From Paenibacillaceae bacterium (lineage in GTDB: Bacteria; Bacillota; Bacilli; Paenibacillales; CANHGK01): 64,000 bases of DNA. Location: contig CANHGK010000005.1 of assembly GCA_947460235.1 (NCBI GenBank), positions 120,816-184,815 on the forward strand. Direction: 5' to 3'. Shown here one piece after another: positions 51,777 to 61,071 of the stretch (the first letter of the stretch is position 1; every line of letters starts with the position of its first letter). Made by a program: the position numbers and the translations under genes. Below the pieces are notes generated by a model, which was given only the letters and a program-made list of their open reading frames with translations, did not search any database and was not told the origin of the DNA.

Positions 51777-54041
51777 ATGGCAGAATCTAAAAAAGAAACA
51801 GTCATTATTGTGGATACCATCCAAGAAGAAACCGAAAGTAAAGTAAGTCAGTTTGATGCAGAAACCGAAATGCGTTTGTTAAAATTTGTGGCGAGTACAC
51901 TGAAGTTACCGGTGAGCGGCGTGCAAAATGCAGTCGCATTACTTGATGAAGGTAATACAATTCCGTTTATTGCACGTTACCGAAAAGAAATGACTGGTTC
52001 GCTAAGTGATCAGGAAATCGATGCAATCGCAGAATCGATTACAGCTGCACGAAGACTTGAGCAACGTAAGCGGGATGTCCTTCGGTTGATCGGTGAGCAA
52101 GGACAATTGACGGAAGAACTACGTGTTCAAATCGAAAAAGCAGAAACCGTTCAACGCGTCGATGATTTGTATCGACCATTTCGCCCGAAACGAAAAACGC
52201 GTGCGAGCATCGCGAAAGAACGTGGTCTTGAACCATTTGCGAATTGGTTATGGTCACAGCCTACACATGGTGATTTGCGCATCGAAGCAGCTAAGTATGT
52301 AAAAGAACCTGATGTTGCAACGATTGAACTTGCAATTCAAGGCGCACTTGACATATTGGCAGAACGTGTCGCGGATGATGCTGAAACGCGGGCGATGCTT
52401 CGTCAGTTCATCTGGAAAGAAGCAGTACTTCGCACGGAAGCGGCGAAAAAAGGCGTAGAGTCAGTGTATGAGATGTACTACGACTATAAGGAGCCTGTGA
52501 AAAAATGGCCTCCGCATCGCATTTTGGCGATGAATCGCGGAGAGCGTGAAGAGTTCCTTAAGGTACATATGGATGTGCCAGTAGATCGAGCTATTGGAAT
52601 GTTAGAACGCAAATGGTTGAAATCATTTTCCATTGCCAAAGAAATATTAAATGAGATGTTACAAGATTCATTTAAACGCTTGTTGTTCCCCGCACTTGAG
52701 CGTGACATTCGCAATCAAATGACGGAGACCGCAGAGGCGCAAGCGATCGATATTTTCGGCAAGAACTTGCGACAATTATTGCTTCAACCACCAGTTCTTG
52801 GACAGCGAGTTCTTGGCGTCGACCCTGCATTCCGTACAGGTTGTAAGCTTGCAGTGATTGATGAGACAGGCAAAATGCTTCATGTAAGTGTTATTTATCC
52901 GACGGCACCATATAACAAGACCGCTGAATCCGAGAAGGCTATACATGCGCTCATTGCGCAGTTCAACATTACATTGGTCGCGATCGGAAACGGTACGGCT
53001 TCTCGTGAAACGGAACAGTTCATTGCAGATTGCATACGTCACCTTGGACGTGATGATTTGAAATATTTGATTGTTAATGAAGCGGGTGCATCTGTTTATT
53101 CGGCATCGAAACTGGCGCAAAAAGAATTCCCCGCACTTGACGTGGCGGAGCGCAGTGCAGTGTCAATCGCGCGACGTTTGCAAGATCCGCTTTCAGAGCT
53201 CGTCAAGATCGATCCGCAATCCGTCGGTGTTGGACAGTATCAGCACGATGTCGGACAGAAGAGGTTATCTGAGCGATTACGTTTCGTCGTGGAAACAGCG
53301 GTTAACCAAGTTGGAGTCGATGTGAACACGGCATCGCCATCGTTATTATCTTACGTATCCGGTGTGTCGACAACGGTTGCTGATCAAATCGTAGCGTACC
53401 GCGAAAAGAACGGTAAATTCCGTTCTCGCCGCGATTTAAAAGATGTGCCACGTCTAGGTCCAAAAACCTATGAACAGTGCATCGGGTTTATGCGAATTTT
53501 TGATGGAGAAGAGCCGTTAGACCAAACCGCAATTCATCCAGAATCGTATCCGCTTGCGAATGCACTTTTGAAACATCTTGGAATCCGTTCGGCAATCGGA
53601 AGCGAAGCGGTGTCCTCGGTGATCGAAGAAGGAGTGCAAGGAAATAAAATTGCGGAATGGGTAACTATTTTGCAACCCATTGCAGCGCATCCGGTCGGAG
53701 AACCAACGGTGAAAGATTTGATTGAACAAATCCGTCGTCCAGGCAGGGATCCGCGCGAGGAATTACCGCCACCATTGTTCCGAAGCGATGTACTCAAATT
53801 GGAAGACATTCATGAGGGGATGCAATTCCGCGGAACCGTTCGTAATGTCATTGATTTTGGTGCATTCGTTGATATCGGCGTGAAAAATGATGGTCTCGTA
53901 CATTTGTCCAAAATGGGCCGCACGTTTGTTAAGCATCCACTGGATGTGCTTAGTGTGGGGGATATTATTGATGTATGGGTCATTGGCATCGATCGCAATA
54001 AAGGTCGTGTGAGTTTATCGATGCTCGGACCTACAGAATAA
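51777..54041 (+). CDS. tex: Tex-family RNA-binding transcription accessory protein
   Basis: A 754-aa protein with the full Tex layout: N-terminal helical region (VALLDEGNTIPFIARYRKEM), a YqgF-like RNase fold (LGVDPAFRTGCKLAVIDETG), tandem helix-hairpin-helix motifs (NTASPSLLSYVSGVSTTVAD, FRSRRDLKDVPRLGPKTYEQ) and a C-terminal S1 RNA-binding domain (GMQFRGTVRNVIDFGAFVDI). Tex acts on RNA and transcription complexes. The B. subtilis orthologue (ydcI) lies in the same neighbourhood, beyond the sigB operon, which is absent here. ATG 51777 is 9 bases after GGGAG. Confidence 0.96.
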   Translation: MAESKKETVIIVDTIQEETESKVSQFDAETEMRLLKFVASTLKLPVSGVQNAVALLDEGNTIPFIARYRKEMTGSLSDQEIDAIAESITAARRLEQRKRDVLRLIGEQGQLTEELRVQIEKAETVQRVDDLYRPFRPKRKTRASIAKERGLEPFANWLWSQPTHGDLRIEAAKYVKEPDVATIELAIQGALDILAERVADDAETRAMLRQFIWKEAVLRTEAAKKGVESVYEMYYDYKEPVKKWPPHRILAMNRGEREEFLKVHMDVPVDRAIGMLERKWLKSFSIAKEILNEMLQDSFKRLLFPALERDIRNQMTETAEAQAIDIFGKNLRQLLLQPPVLGQRVLGVDPAFRTGCKLAVIDETGKMLHVSVIYPTAPYNKTAESEKAIHALIAQFNITLVAIGNGTASRETEQFIADCIRHLGRDDLKYLIVNEAGASVYSASKLAQKEFPALDVAERSAVSIARRLQDPLSELVKIDPQSVGVGQYQHDVGQKRLSERLRFVVETAVNQVGVDVNTASPSLLSYVSGVSTTVADQIVAYREKNGKFRSRRDLKDVPRLGPKTYEQCIGFMRIFDGEEPLDQTAIHPESYPLANALLKHLGIRSAIGSEAVSSVIEEGVQGNKIAEWVTILQPIAAHPVGEPTVKDLIEQIRRPGRDPREELPPPLFRSDVLKLEDIHEGMQFRGTVRNVIDFGAFVDIGVKNDGLVHLSKMGRTFVKHPLDVLSVGDIIDVWVIGIDRNKGRVSLSMLGPTE

Positions 54042-54300
54042 ATTGATATGCCTTCCGGGTGTGCGGGTATAAGTATTAGTAATATACATGATGAATTACA
54101 AAATAGATTGTATTCAAGCGTGAAATGTTCAAGTGAAAAAGTACACAATAAGAGTCTTTTTGCCGATGAAGTAATATTGGCGAAAAGGCTCTTTTTGCTT
54201 GTGATCTTTGAGATGCCCGTGTATGGAATTTGCAGGAAAAAAATATGTAAATGTCGAAAATTTTGAGGATAAAACGTCGGCCAGAAATTCGAGGTACATG

Positions 54301-56325
54301 ATGAATTTTTACACGTATTTTCAAGAAGAATGGCTAAGCGAATCGGTTCGGATCGGTGCGAGTTGTTTCCGTTTATTTGACGGCTTGGATCGTACACGGT
54401 TGAAACAAGCGGCATCGGATGTTGTAAAGTTGGCAAGTGAGAATGGTTTGATTGCTCTGCGAATTGAAGAAAGAACATGGCATGAACTTGCTGATGCAAA
54501 AGCGATGGCGGGAACGGTATTGCCTAGCCTCGTAGAGGCGTTTTGCCAGTTGCCTAAGCTAGCACATGGCTTGGACTTAGATGCCTTTCCTGGACTGCAC
54601 CGCGGCGTTCTGAATGCAATTGATTATATCGTGCGCACGAATGGTGACAATAGCGCGGCACGCAATTTGACGCTATCATTTTTGCGTGGACAAAAACCAG
54701 CTGCAACGTTATTGAAGACGCAAGGATTAGATGAAATTCGCAATCCACTTTCTGAAAAAAACGCGGAATGGTTTTTACAGTCGATGTTCCGATTGTTTCG
54801 TGCGTGCGGAGGAAATGGGATTGTAATTTCATTTGTACAGACAGCAGAATGGACTTCGGTAGATAGCCCACTTCAAACGATTCGTGTTGAGCAATTGGCA
54901 GGTCGATTACGGCGTTGGTTAGATTGGTCGGTGCAAGCGCGTGGATGCGGCGTTCAATTGCTTGGCTTTATCGAAAAAGAGTTGTTGCAAGCATGTATGG
55001 CCGTATATCCACCGATCAAACAGCGCATCTCCGAAATGCATCGTCCCCCAATTGAACCGTATCGCAGTCCATTGCAAACGGTTGATGATAAGCCGATTTG
55101 GTTGATAGATGGCGTTGAATCATCAGAAATAAGTAATCACGATCATAAAGAGAACTTAAAAATGCAATCACGCGCATTAGTTGATGCATTGCGGATGGGC
55201 ATGGTGCCCGTTAAAGGTGCAGGGGATTTTACTCTAGGTTCAGTCGGTTTAAACGATTGGGTACTTGGTGGGTTAGGTCAATCATCTGCTATGTTTATGA
55301 GCGGGATACAAACCATTCAAGTAGATACCGTATGCGGGGAATATGGCAGCGGAAAAAGTCACTTGCTTCGTTTGGTGCGTGAATCGATGGAGGATCAAGG
55401 GTGGATCACAGCATCGATTGAGTTGGACGGACAAAAACGTAGTTTTGCCGATCCGCTAGGGATGTTGCTGTCCGCGGTGCAATCGATGAATCAATCACTG
55501 TGGGAATTGTTTTGTATTTCGACGCAACGCAATGGAAGAGATTTTTGGTCGATTTGGAAGCATGATGATGCATTCCGTGCATTGTGGCATGCTTTTTCAG
55601 CGATACAGCAATTAAAACCAGCTGATCGGTGGGATTGGGCGGAACGCTTGGAAGCGGTCGTATTAGGTCATGCCACATGGCGCGAAGATGAATTAAAACA
55701 ATGGAAACAGTTTGGATTCGGTGTGCCGCTTAACGTGGTGAAATGTTGTATCAGCCGTCAGGTGGATCAACGACCTGCCGATTTGCGCAGGTCACTTGAA
55801 GCGATCGCATGGTTGTGCTTGCAAAGCGGCGCAAGCGGGTTTTGGATTGGTATCGATGAATGTGATCAGGAAGCACGTATGTTATCGAGCCGGGAAGAAG
55901 AATTGAAGCGGGCGCTTGATACACTGGCGGGAATCGTGTCTGCGAGAGGTCTTATCCGGATGACATTCGGGATGATTCCACCAGATATTTTGCTTGGAGG
56001 GATTGGCAAGGGGGAACATTATTCGGATCGTTTATTATCCGCGTGTTCTGCGGTCGTCCAAGCGACATCAAATCGTTGGTACAAGATTCCGGTTTATGGT
56101 CGTGAAGAGCGATTGCAGCTTGCTATGAACATTTATGAGCATTATAAATGCGCACATCACATAACGTTACCTTTTAATCCGAATTTGGCAAAGGAATTTG
56201 ACCGACTCGCGGTGAAACAAGAAGGTGTTCGCATGGATGTGATTCGCTTATTTATTAAGTGGTATATTCGGATGTTGGATACCGCATTCGGACCACCAAG
56301 ACGACGTACAATGCAGTCGGTATAA
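54301..56325 (+). CDS. Tandem DUF2791/BrxD-like P-loop ATPase, N-terminal unit degenerate
   Basis: A 674-aa protein. The C-terminal half is a DUF2791-type ATPase as in BREX BrxD: SRALVDALRMGMVPVKGA, Walker A GEYGSGKSHLLRLV (about 346-354), Walker B GFWIGIDECDQE (about 513). The N-terminal half follows the same plan (LKQAASDVVKLASENGLIAL, LSFLRGQKPAATLL, LFRACGGNGIVISFVQTAEW) but has no Walker A and lost the acidic Walker B pair. So it looks like an inactive ATPase fused to an active one. ATG 54301 is 6 bases after GAGG; ATG 54298 is adjacent. It is followed 34 bases later by the acidic-protein gene, in one operon. No methylase, nuclease or helicase is adjacent. Role unknown; defence, DNA or RNA remodelling are guesses. 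Confidence 0.75.
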   Translation: MNFYTYFQEEWLSESVRIGASCFRLFDGLDRTRLKQAASDVVKLASENGLIALRIEERTWHELADAKAMAGTVLPSLVEAFCQLPKLAHGLDLDAFPGLHRGVLNAIDYIVRTNGDNSAARNLTLSFLRGQKPAATLLKTQGLDEIRNPLSEKNAEWFLQSMFRLFRACGGNGIVISFVQTAEWTSVDSPLQTIRVEQLAGRLRRWLDWSVQARGCGVQLLGFIEKELLQACMAVYPPIKQRISEMHRPPIEPYRSPLQTVDDKPIWLIDGVESSEISNHDHKENLKMQSRALVDALRMGMVPVKGAGDFTLGSVGLNDWVLGGLGQSSAMFMSGIQTIQVDTVCGEYGSGKSHLLRLVRESMEDQGWITASIELDGQKRSFADPLGMLLSAVQSMNQSLWELFCISTQRNGRDFWSIWKHDDAFRALWHAFSAIQQLKPADRWDWAERLEAVVLGHATWREDELKQWKQFGFGVPLNVVKCCISRQVDQRPADLRRSLEAIAWLCLQSGASGFWIGIDECDQEARMLSSREEELKRALDTLAGIVSARGLIRMTFGMIPPDILLGGIGKGEHYSDRLLSACSAVVQATSNRWYKIPVYGREERLQLAMNIYEHYKCAHHITLPFNPNLAKEFDRLAVKQEGVRMDVIRLFIKWYIRMLDTAFGPPRRRTMQSV

Positions 56326-56359
56326 GAGGTTTTATCGCGAGATCCAAGGAGGGATCAAA

Positions 56360-58420
56360 ATGTCAGTTTCAGTAGCAGGTCAAGTGGAAGCGTATCAATT
56401 CATCAAACATGCATTTGGAGAACCGGGGATTGCACGAACGCAAGCCGAACTCGTTTTTCATTTACAACTTCAGAAAGCAAGTGCTGGCGGATTGTCTGAT
56501 GGAGAGGCGCAACAATGGATTGAGCAGGCGTCCCTACAATCAAATGGATTGTTTCAGGTGGATGATTCTGGGTTGGCAACGTTTCAATTGCCTAATTACG
56601 AATCGGCAGAAGCAAAAGTAGCAGAGTGGATGACTGTTTTTTTTCCAAGTGTGCGAACGTTTATTGCAACTGACTATTTGAAAATGGTACTCGGTAAGAA
56701 ATTGATTTATCCACCGCAACAACAAGCGGAGAAAATAAATGCGTTTTTATCGATGATTGAACAAGATGTGCGATTTGTGCGTTACGGCCAGTTATTCGGA
56801 TTATCGAAATGGACGGTACTGAATGATTTTGCATTTGAATCAATACGTGATGGGTCGATTTTGGAAGGCGAAATGCAACAAGTGAAAAACGCGGTAAGCG
56901 AGAAGTATGAGATCCCAGTCGAGCGTTTGGTTTGGATGGATAAACTAGATGATCGCTTCATCTTTGATTCTGGCAACGTAAGTTTGTCTGCATTTATCGA
57001 TATGCCTGATTTAAATAGCATGCCAGTACCCTTAGTGATCGAAGAGAAAATCCTAGAACAACGTGAGCGGTTGATCGGATTACTTGAGCAAGCTGATGAA
57101 ACCGGATTGCCAATGATGGTTCTTGGACAACAATCAGATTTGCTCGTAGATCGATCTGATCCTCGGGAATCACTCCTCATGATGGCTGGATTGTTGAAGT
57201 GGTTACGTTCGGATCCGAGCGTGGTCGCGTTAGCGGATGGATATTGGACAATTGGAAATGCACATGAAAATTCGGAGGAGGTGGCAAGCATGGAAGGACT
57301 CCCATATTTTGAACCGATTGAACGGTCGCCATTACATGTGGTGCTGGATGCGACAACAATGTTTACCGGAGAAATGGTGTTACAACCGAATATGGTGGAT
57401 GCGATGGACATTTCATTTGAAGATGAAGAACAAGTCGAATTGCATATGCACTCCCCAACAGGTACGACATATGCATTCACGTTCGAACCAGCAAGCAGAA
57501 CATTGGGCGGTATGCTGATGTATTTGGCGGATGCCGGGTTCGTTGATGGCAGTGTCGAATTGATCGTGCTGCCGCAACCGACTCCGAATCATTTTTTGAT
57601 TGAATCGAGTGAACTAGAAGGGAATTCCGTCCCTTATATTCCGAATGTTAATTCAATGTTCGAGACGCGGAGTACTGGACTTGGTGTGTTTGATGAAACA
57701 GAGGAATTGGAAGCTCCATTTGAATCGTGGGGGGCGACGACTACGGCTGAAGATACATTATCCGATGAAGAAGATTTGCAAGCATCAATTGATGAAGAAA
57801 TTGAGCAGGATGAGGCAGAACCGTCGAACGATCACGCAGCCGATCCAATGTTCGATTCGATGATCGATCCAATAATCAATCCTTTCGATGTCGTGAATTC
57901 ATTCGAAGCAAAGGATGACGTTGAATTAGATGAGGTCTCAATAAGTGATTTCAGTTCAACTGATCCATTTGCCGAAGAAGTGGAAGAAGAAGAGGAAGAG
58001 GTTCAAGTTGCATCATCGGCATCATGGAAAGATGCATGGGCTCAATACCAAGCTACGAAAAGCGTTGAACCTGAAGCAGTGATGCACGATGAGGAAGTTG
58101 AGACAGAATTTGAGGTTGTAGATGCTGACGATGATTATATCGATGCTTCCGTGGCATTAGAAGAATCAATAGATGTGCCGATTACGTTCGAAACAATCGC
58201 CGGATTCCGTGCTTACCATTTTGAATTAATTAAGCACCGCGCGGATGAATTGCATCGTCAAATTTCACAAATGAACGATCAATTGTATTTGGATTGGATT
58301 CCGAGTTTGTCGATCAAACGTGATTTTCATCAATTGATGGATGCGGTCAAAACATTACAAAAAATGCAGGACGATATGGAATTGATTTCGAAATTGAATG
58401 ATCGATGGAAAGAAGAATGA
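56360..58420 (+). CDS. Large protein with acidic segment, partner of the BrxD-like ATPase
   Basis: A 686-aa cytoplasmic protein with an AAGGAGG site. Residues 1-80 look like a winged helix (AYQFIKHAFGEPGIARTQAE, LQSNGLFQVDDSGLATFQLP), followed by mixed alpha/beta sequence to about 450 with a possible second winged helix near 100-170. Residues 460-610 are strongly acidic (Glu/Asp runs such as EEVEEEEEEVQVAS) and probably unstructured. The C-terminal 75 residues form a helical domain (FELIKHRADELHRQISQMND). I recognise no family. The operon with the tandem ATPase suggests a complex in which this protein binds nucleic acid or a basic partner. Confidence 0.65.
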   Translation: MSVSVAGQVEAYQFIKHAFGEPGIARTQAELVFHLQLQKASAGGLSDGEAQQWIEQASLQSNGLFQVDDSGLATFQLPNYESAEAKVAEWMTVFFPSVRTFIATDYLKMVLGKKLIYPPQQQAEKINAFLSMIEQDVRFVRYGQLFGLSKWTVLNDFAFESIRDGSILEGEMQQVKNAVSEKYEIPVERLVWMDKLDDRFIFDSGNVSLSAFIDMPDLNSMPVPLVIEEKILEQRERLIGLLEQADETGLPMMVLGQQSDLLVDRSDPRESLLMMAGLLKWLRSDPSVVALADGYWTIGNAHENSEEVASMEGLPYFEPIERSPLHVVLDATTMFTGEMVLQPNMVDAMDISFEDEEQVELHMHSPTGTTYAFTFEPASRTLGGMLMYLADAGFVDGSVELIVLPQPTPNHFLIESSELEGNSVPYIPNVNSMFETRSTGLGVFDETEELEAPFESWGATTTAEDTLSDEEDLQASIDEEIEQDEAEPSNDHAADPMFDSMIDPIINPFDVVNSFEAKDDVELDEVSISDFSSTDPFAEEVEEEEEEVQVASSASWKDAWAQYQATKSVEPEAVMHDEEVETEFEVVDADDDYIDASVALEESIDVPITFETIAGFRAYHFELIKHRADELHRQISQMNDQLYLDWIPSLSIKRDFHQLMDAVKTLQKMQDDMELISKLNDRWKEE

Positions 58421-58432
58421 AATTGCAAGTGA

Positions 58433-58470
58433 CAAAGGACCGATCCCTAGTGCAAGGGATTGGTCCTTTG
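58433..58470. terminator. Strong hairpin between convergent genes
   Basis: CAAAGGACC-ATCCCT pairs with AGGGAT-GGTCCTTTG around a 6-base loop, one G-T mismatch (58433-58470). There is no T run on either side, so the terminator role is less certain. Confidence 0.55.
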
Positions 58471-58472
58471 TG

Positions 58473-58832
58473 TTATGCAAGATATTCCGCTTGTTCTTCT
58501 TCCCATTGTTCCATCTGCGCTTGAAGTGCGCGGATTTCGGTCAGTAAAGAAATTAGTGGGTATTCCTTCTCGGGTACGACTGCAAAGGTGCGCTCCAACT
58601 CAGTTAGATATTCATATCCGCCGTAAACTGAAACGGTATTGTCTAATATGTCGAGGTCAGCGCATTCGGCAATGACGGTTGCGAGCACGGGTTTTTGGTC
58701 CGCGGTTAATTTATCGATTTCTTTATGCAACCGCACGTGAAGAGCGGTTAATTGATACATATGATCTTCTGGCATTGATACGACGAAACATTCTTGATTT
58801 CGGCGCATCCAAGCAAAACGCATGGAATCCAA
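58473..58832 (-). CDS. Hypothetical small protein
   Basis: A 119-aa soluble protein starting at TTG 58832, 7 bases after GGAGG. Probably helical (YQLTALHVRLHKEIDKLTAD, KPVLATVIAECADLDILDNT), with a coiled C-terminus (TEIRALQAQMEQWEEEQAEY). No known family was recognised. It lies between the ATPase operon and moaB. Confidence 0.65.
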   Translation of the reverse strand: MDSMRFAWMRRNQECFVVSMPEDHMYQLTALHVRLHKEIDKLTADQKPVLATVIAECADLDILDNTVSVYGGYEYLTELERTFAVVPEKEYPLISLLTEIRALQAQMEQWEEEQAEYLA

Positions 58833-58964
58833 CGTAATTCCTCCCTTTGTTAACATCGTATTTAGTTTAGCGTGTCAGCGCCATTCTTTCAACTCGTCAG
58901 AATGATAAAAAACGTCCGACAGGCTCGATTGGATGGCGAGCACATCAGACGTTGGAAACATAAT

Positions 58965-59507
58965 TTACATTGTTACACGGTCTTTACGAACTTCTCGCAC
59001 GACATGCGCGAGTTCCGGCAAAATCAAGCGTTTCATCGCTAATGTCACTGCTCCTGTTGAGCCAGGCATGGAGAAAACGGCCATACGACGATAAATACCA
59101 GCTGTTGCACGGCTAAGGATTGCGGCAGGTCCAACATCTTCGGTGAAACTGAGCATACGAAAAATTTCTCCGAAACCAGGCATGCGTTTCTCAAGTAAGC
59201 TATCAATTGCTTCGAATGTGTGATCTCGACCTGCAATGCCAGTTCCGCCATTGATGAGTACTGCATCGAATGAGTTAGGATGTTTTGCAACATATCGAAT
59301 AACATTCACAATTTGGTCAGCATCATCCGGTACAATTTCGTACATCCGAACTTCGAAGTTCACATGTTCAGCAGCTTCCAACAGATCAATGATGATTCTT
59401 CCGCTTTGATCGGTTTCTTTATTCCGTGTATCCGATACGGTTACGACTGCTACCCGAACAACGTTTGGCGCTTCTGCGCGATGTTGTGCAGTACTCAATT
59501 CAATCAT
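58965..59507 (-). CDS. moaB: Molybdenum cofactor biosynthesis protein MoaB
   Basis: A 180-aa MoaB/Mog-type protein (PF00994): VRVAVVTVSDTRNKETDQSG, then DAVLINGGTGIAGRDHTFEA and the C-terminal AVFSMPGSTGAVTLAMKRLI. These are the molybdopterin-binding loops of MoaB/MogA, which adenylate molybdopterin. No other moa genes are near. ATG 59507 immediately follows GGAAGG; TTG 59498 with better spacing is possible. A plain housekeeping gene. Confidence 0.93.
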   Translation of the reverse strand: MIELSTAQHRAEAPNVVRVAVVTVSDTRNKETDQSGRIIIDLLEAAEHVNFEVRMYEIVPDDADQIVNVIRYVAKHPNSFDAVLINGGTGIAGRDHTFEAIDSLLEKRMPGFGEIFRMLSFTEDVGPAAILSRATAGIYRRMAVFSMPGSTGAVTLAMKRLILPELAHVVREVRKDRVTM

Positions 59508-59540
59508 CCTTCCATTTGATGCGTATGGTCATTCACATGC

Positions 59541-60482
59541 TTACCACGCCGGGAAGTGTTCATGGAAATCGTTCTGTAGTTGTTTTTGGTCCAACTCTTT
59601 TCCCACCAAGATAACATAGGACTCGCCGAGATTTGTTGCACCTTGCCAATCATGACTTCCGTTTGAAAATTGATACAAGTACACTTCTTCTGCACCAGAA
59701 AGACGAACATATCCTTTTGCACGGACGATCTTTCCTGGTTGTATTATGGTTCTACTTAAAGATATCGAGAATTTTTTAATCCAACTTTCTATTTTGATAG
59801 CTGTTAAAAATGGGTGGTTTGGTATTGTAATATACACTGAATTAAGATTCGTGTGCGGATTAAGTTCACCGAAACCATCTTTACTTGCAGCCAACCATTC
59901 GTCCAACGTTGTAGGTGATACCCTGGATTGACTTACCCAATGTAATGTTCCCGGAGCAACGGAGCGTATTTTGTCTTCGACGGATTGACGCTGAGCAGGT
60001 GCGACGATATCCGATTTGTTAATAAAAATCTCATCCGCGGTTTTGATCGCGTCTAACGCATTTTTAACCAAAATTTCTTGATTCATTGCGATCAAACTAC
60101 CATCAATTACACCGATAATTCGATCGATGAAGAGCCGATTCCGATATCCAAATTCAGAGATCGTATCAACAACCTCTAAAGGATTTCCCATCCCGCTCAT
60201 TTCAATGACAATATGATCCACACCTTTAGAAAGGGCAAGGTCTAAATAGTTATGTAAATCCGGTTTTCGTTTGCAGCAAAAACAACCGTCGAGCGCGGTG
60301 ACGATATCCAATTCTGGATATACGGCTGCGGCAACGGAACCGCTCACATCGCTGGTGCCCAGTTCATTAATCAATACAAACGGTTTTTTATTGTTTCTGA
60401 TGAGGGCGTCGATCCACTGAAGCAGAAATGTTGTTTTACCTGCTCCCAAAAACCCGGATAGGATGGTTACGGGCGTTTTCAT
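59541..60482 (-). CDS. CobW/ZNG1-family GTPase metallochaperone (zinc regulon)
   Basis: A 313-aa COG0523 GTPase: Walker A SGFLGAGKTTFLLQW, switch region LINELGTSDVSGS, the metal-binding CxCC motif ALDGCFCCKRK (about residues 67-72), Walker B VIEMSGMGNPLEVV and base recognition INKSDIV. The C-terminal CobW_C domain follows (RAKGYVRLSGAEEVYLYQFS). It starts 36 bases from a perfect Zur box that it shares with the divergent zur gene, so it should be made under zinc shortage to deliver zinc to priority enzymes. GAGGAG is 9 bases before ATG 60482. Confidence 0.93.
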   Translation of the reverse strand: MKTPVTILSGFLGAGKTTFLLQWIDALIRNNKKPFVLINELGTSDVSGSVAAAVYPELDIVTALDGCFCCKRKPDLHNYLDLALSKGVDHIVIEMSGMGNPLEVVDTISEFGYRNRLFIDRIIGVIDGSLIAMNQEILVKNALDAIKTADEIFINKSDIVAPAQRQSVEDKIRSVAPGTLHWVSQSRVSPTTLDEWLAASKDGFGELNPHTNLNSVYITIPNHPFLTAIKIESWIKKFSISLSRTIIQPGKIVRAKGYVRLSGAEEVYLYQFSNGSHDWQGATNLGESYVILVGKELDQKQLQNDFHEHFPAW

Positions 60483-60517
60483 CGATACTTGCTCCTCTCG
60501 GGTTGCTCCGATATAAT

Positions 60518-60532
60518 CGTAATCATTACGAG
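60518..60532. promoter_or_regulatory. Zur box between cobW-type gene and zur
   Basis: TCGTAATCATTACGA, a perfect 7-1-7 palindrome identical in form to the Bacillus Zur consensus. It lies between divergent genes, 17 bases before the zur start and 36 before the GTPase start, so it can repress both. Confidence 0.93.
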
Positions 60533-60548
60533 AAAGTGAGGTATTCAA

Positions 60549-61001
60549 ATGAAGGACCATTCGAATGCCATTGGATTATCAACTTACGAGCACATATTAA
60601 AAGAAATGGAAGAAAAAAACCTACGCATTACCGAACAACGAAAAACGATCGCTCGTTGGTTCGCAGATCAGTCCGGTTTTGTGACTCCGCGTGTCGTGTA
60701 TGAGCATATGACTCAACATCATAGTGGCTTAAGTTTTGATACGGTTTACCGTAATTTACGGACGCTCGTTTCTCTTGGGATTCTCGAACAATTCGAACGT
60801 GCCGATGGTGTAAAATTCAGATTACATTGCGATTCGCATCATGCACATCATCACCACTTTATATGTACGTCATGCGAGTCCATTTTTCCTCTAGACTTTT
60901 GTCCAATGGACACAAAAATCCGTGTTCCAGAGCATTTTTTTGTAAGTGGGCACCGATTTGAAGTGTTTGGATTGTGCAGTGACTGTATGATAAACACTTA
61001 A
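60549..61001 (+). CDS. zur: Zinc uptake regulator, Fur family
   Basis: A 150-aa Fur-family protein: N-terminal winged helix (LRITEQRKTIARWFADQSG, FVTPRVVYEHMTQHHSGLSF, DTVYRNLRTLVSLGILEQFE) and a C-terminal dimer and metal domain with His-rich DSHHAHHHHFIC and two CxxC pairs (CTSC, CSDC) forming the structural zinc site. The Zur box in its own promoter and neighbouring znuACB and CobW genes fix its role as the zinc repressor rather than Fur or PerR. GTGAGG is 7 bases upstream. Confidence 0.94.
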   Translation: MKDHSNAIGLSTYEHILKEMEEKNLRITEQRKTIARWFADQSGFVTPRVVYEHMTQHHSGLSFDTVYRNLRTLVSLGILEQFERADGVKFRLHCDSHHAHHHHFICTSCESIFPLDFCPMDTKIRVPEHFFVSGHRFEVFGLCSDCMINT

Positions 61002-61016
61002 TTTCCATAAATAAAC

Positions 61017-61071
61017 AAAAAAAGATAGGTAGTACTCGTGGATCGCTCGAGTAATGAACCTATCTTTTTTT
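61017..61071. terminator. Bidirectional terminator
   Basis: AAAAAAAGATAGGT (61017-61030) pairs with ACCTATCTTTTTT (61058-61070), between the convergent zur and znuA genes. Confidence 0.9.

Noticed and set aside
54048..54266. Plus-strand 72-codon frame between tex and the BrxD-like ATPase
   Set aside because: No ribosome binding site; the interval holds an imperfect hairpin (AAAAGAGTC/GGCTCTTTTT-like text around 54150-54198) that probably ends tex transcription.
57000..57480. Long minus-strand frame (232 codons) across the acidic-partner gene
   Set aside because: Shadow of the biased codon use of the plus-strand gene; Ser/Asn/Thr-rich with no start signal.
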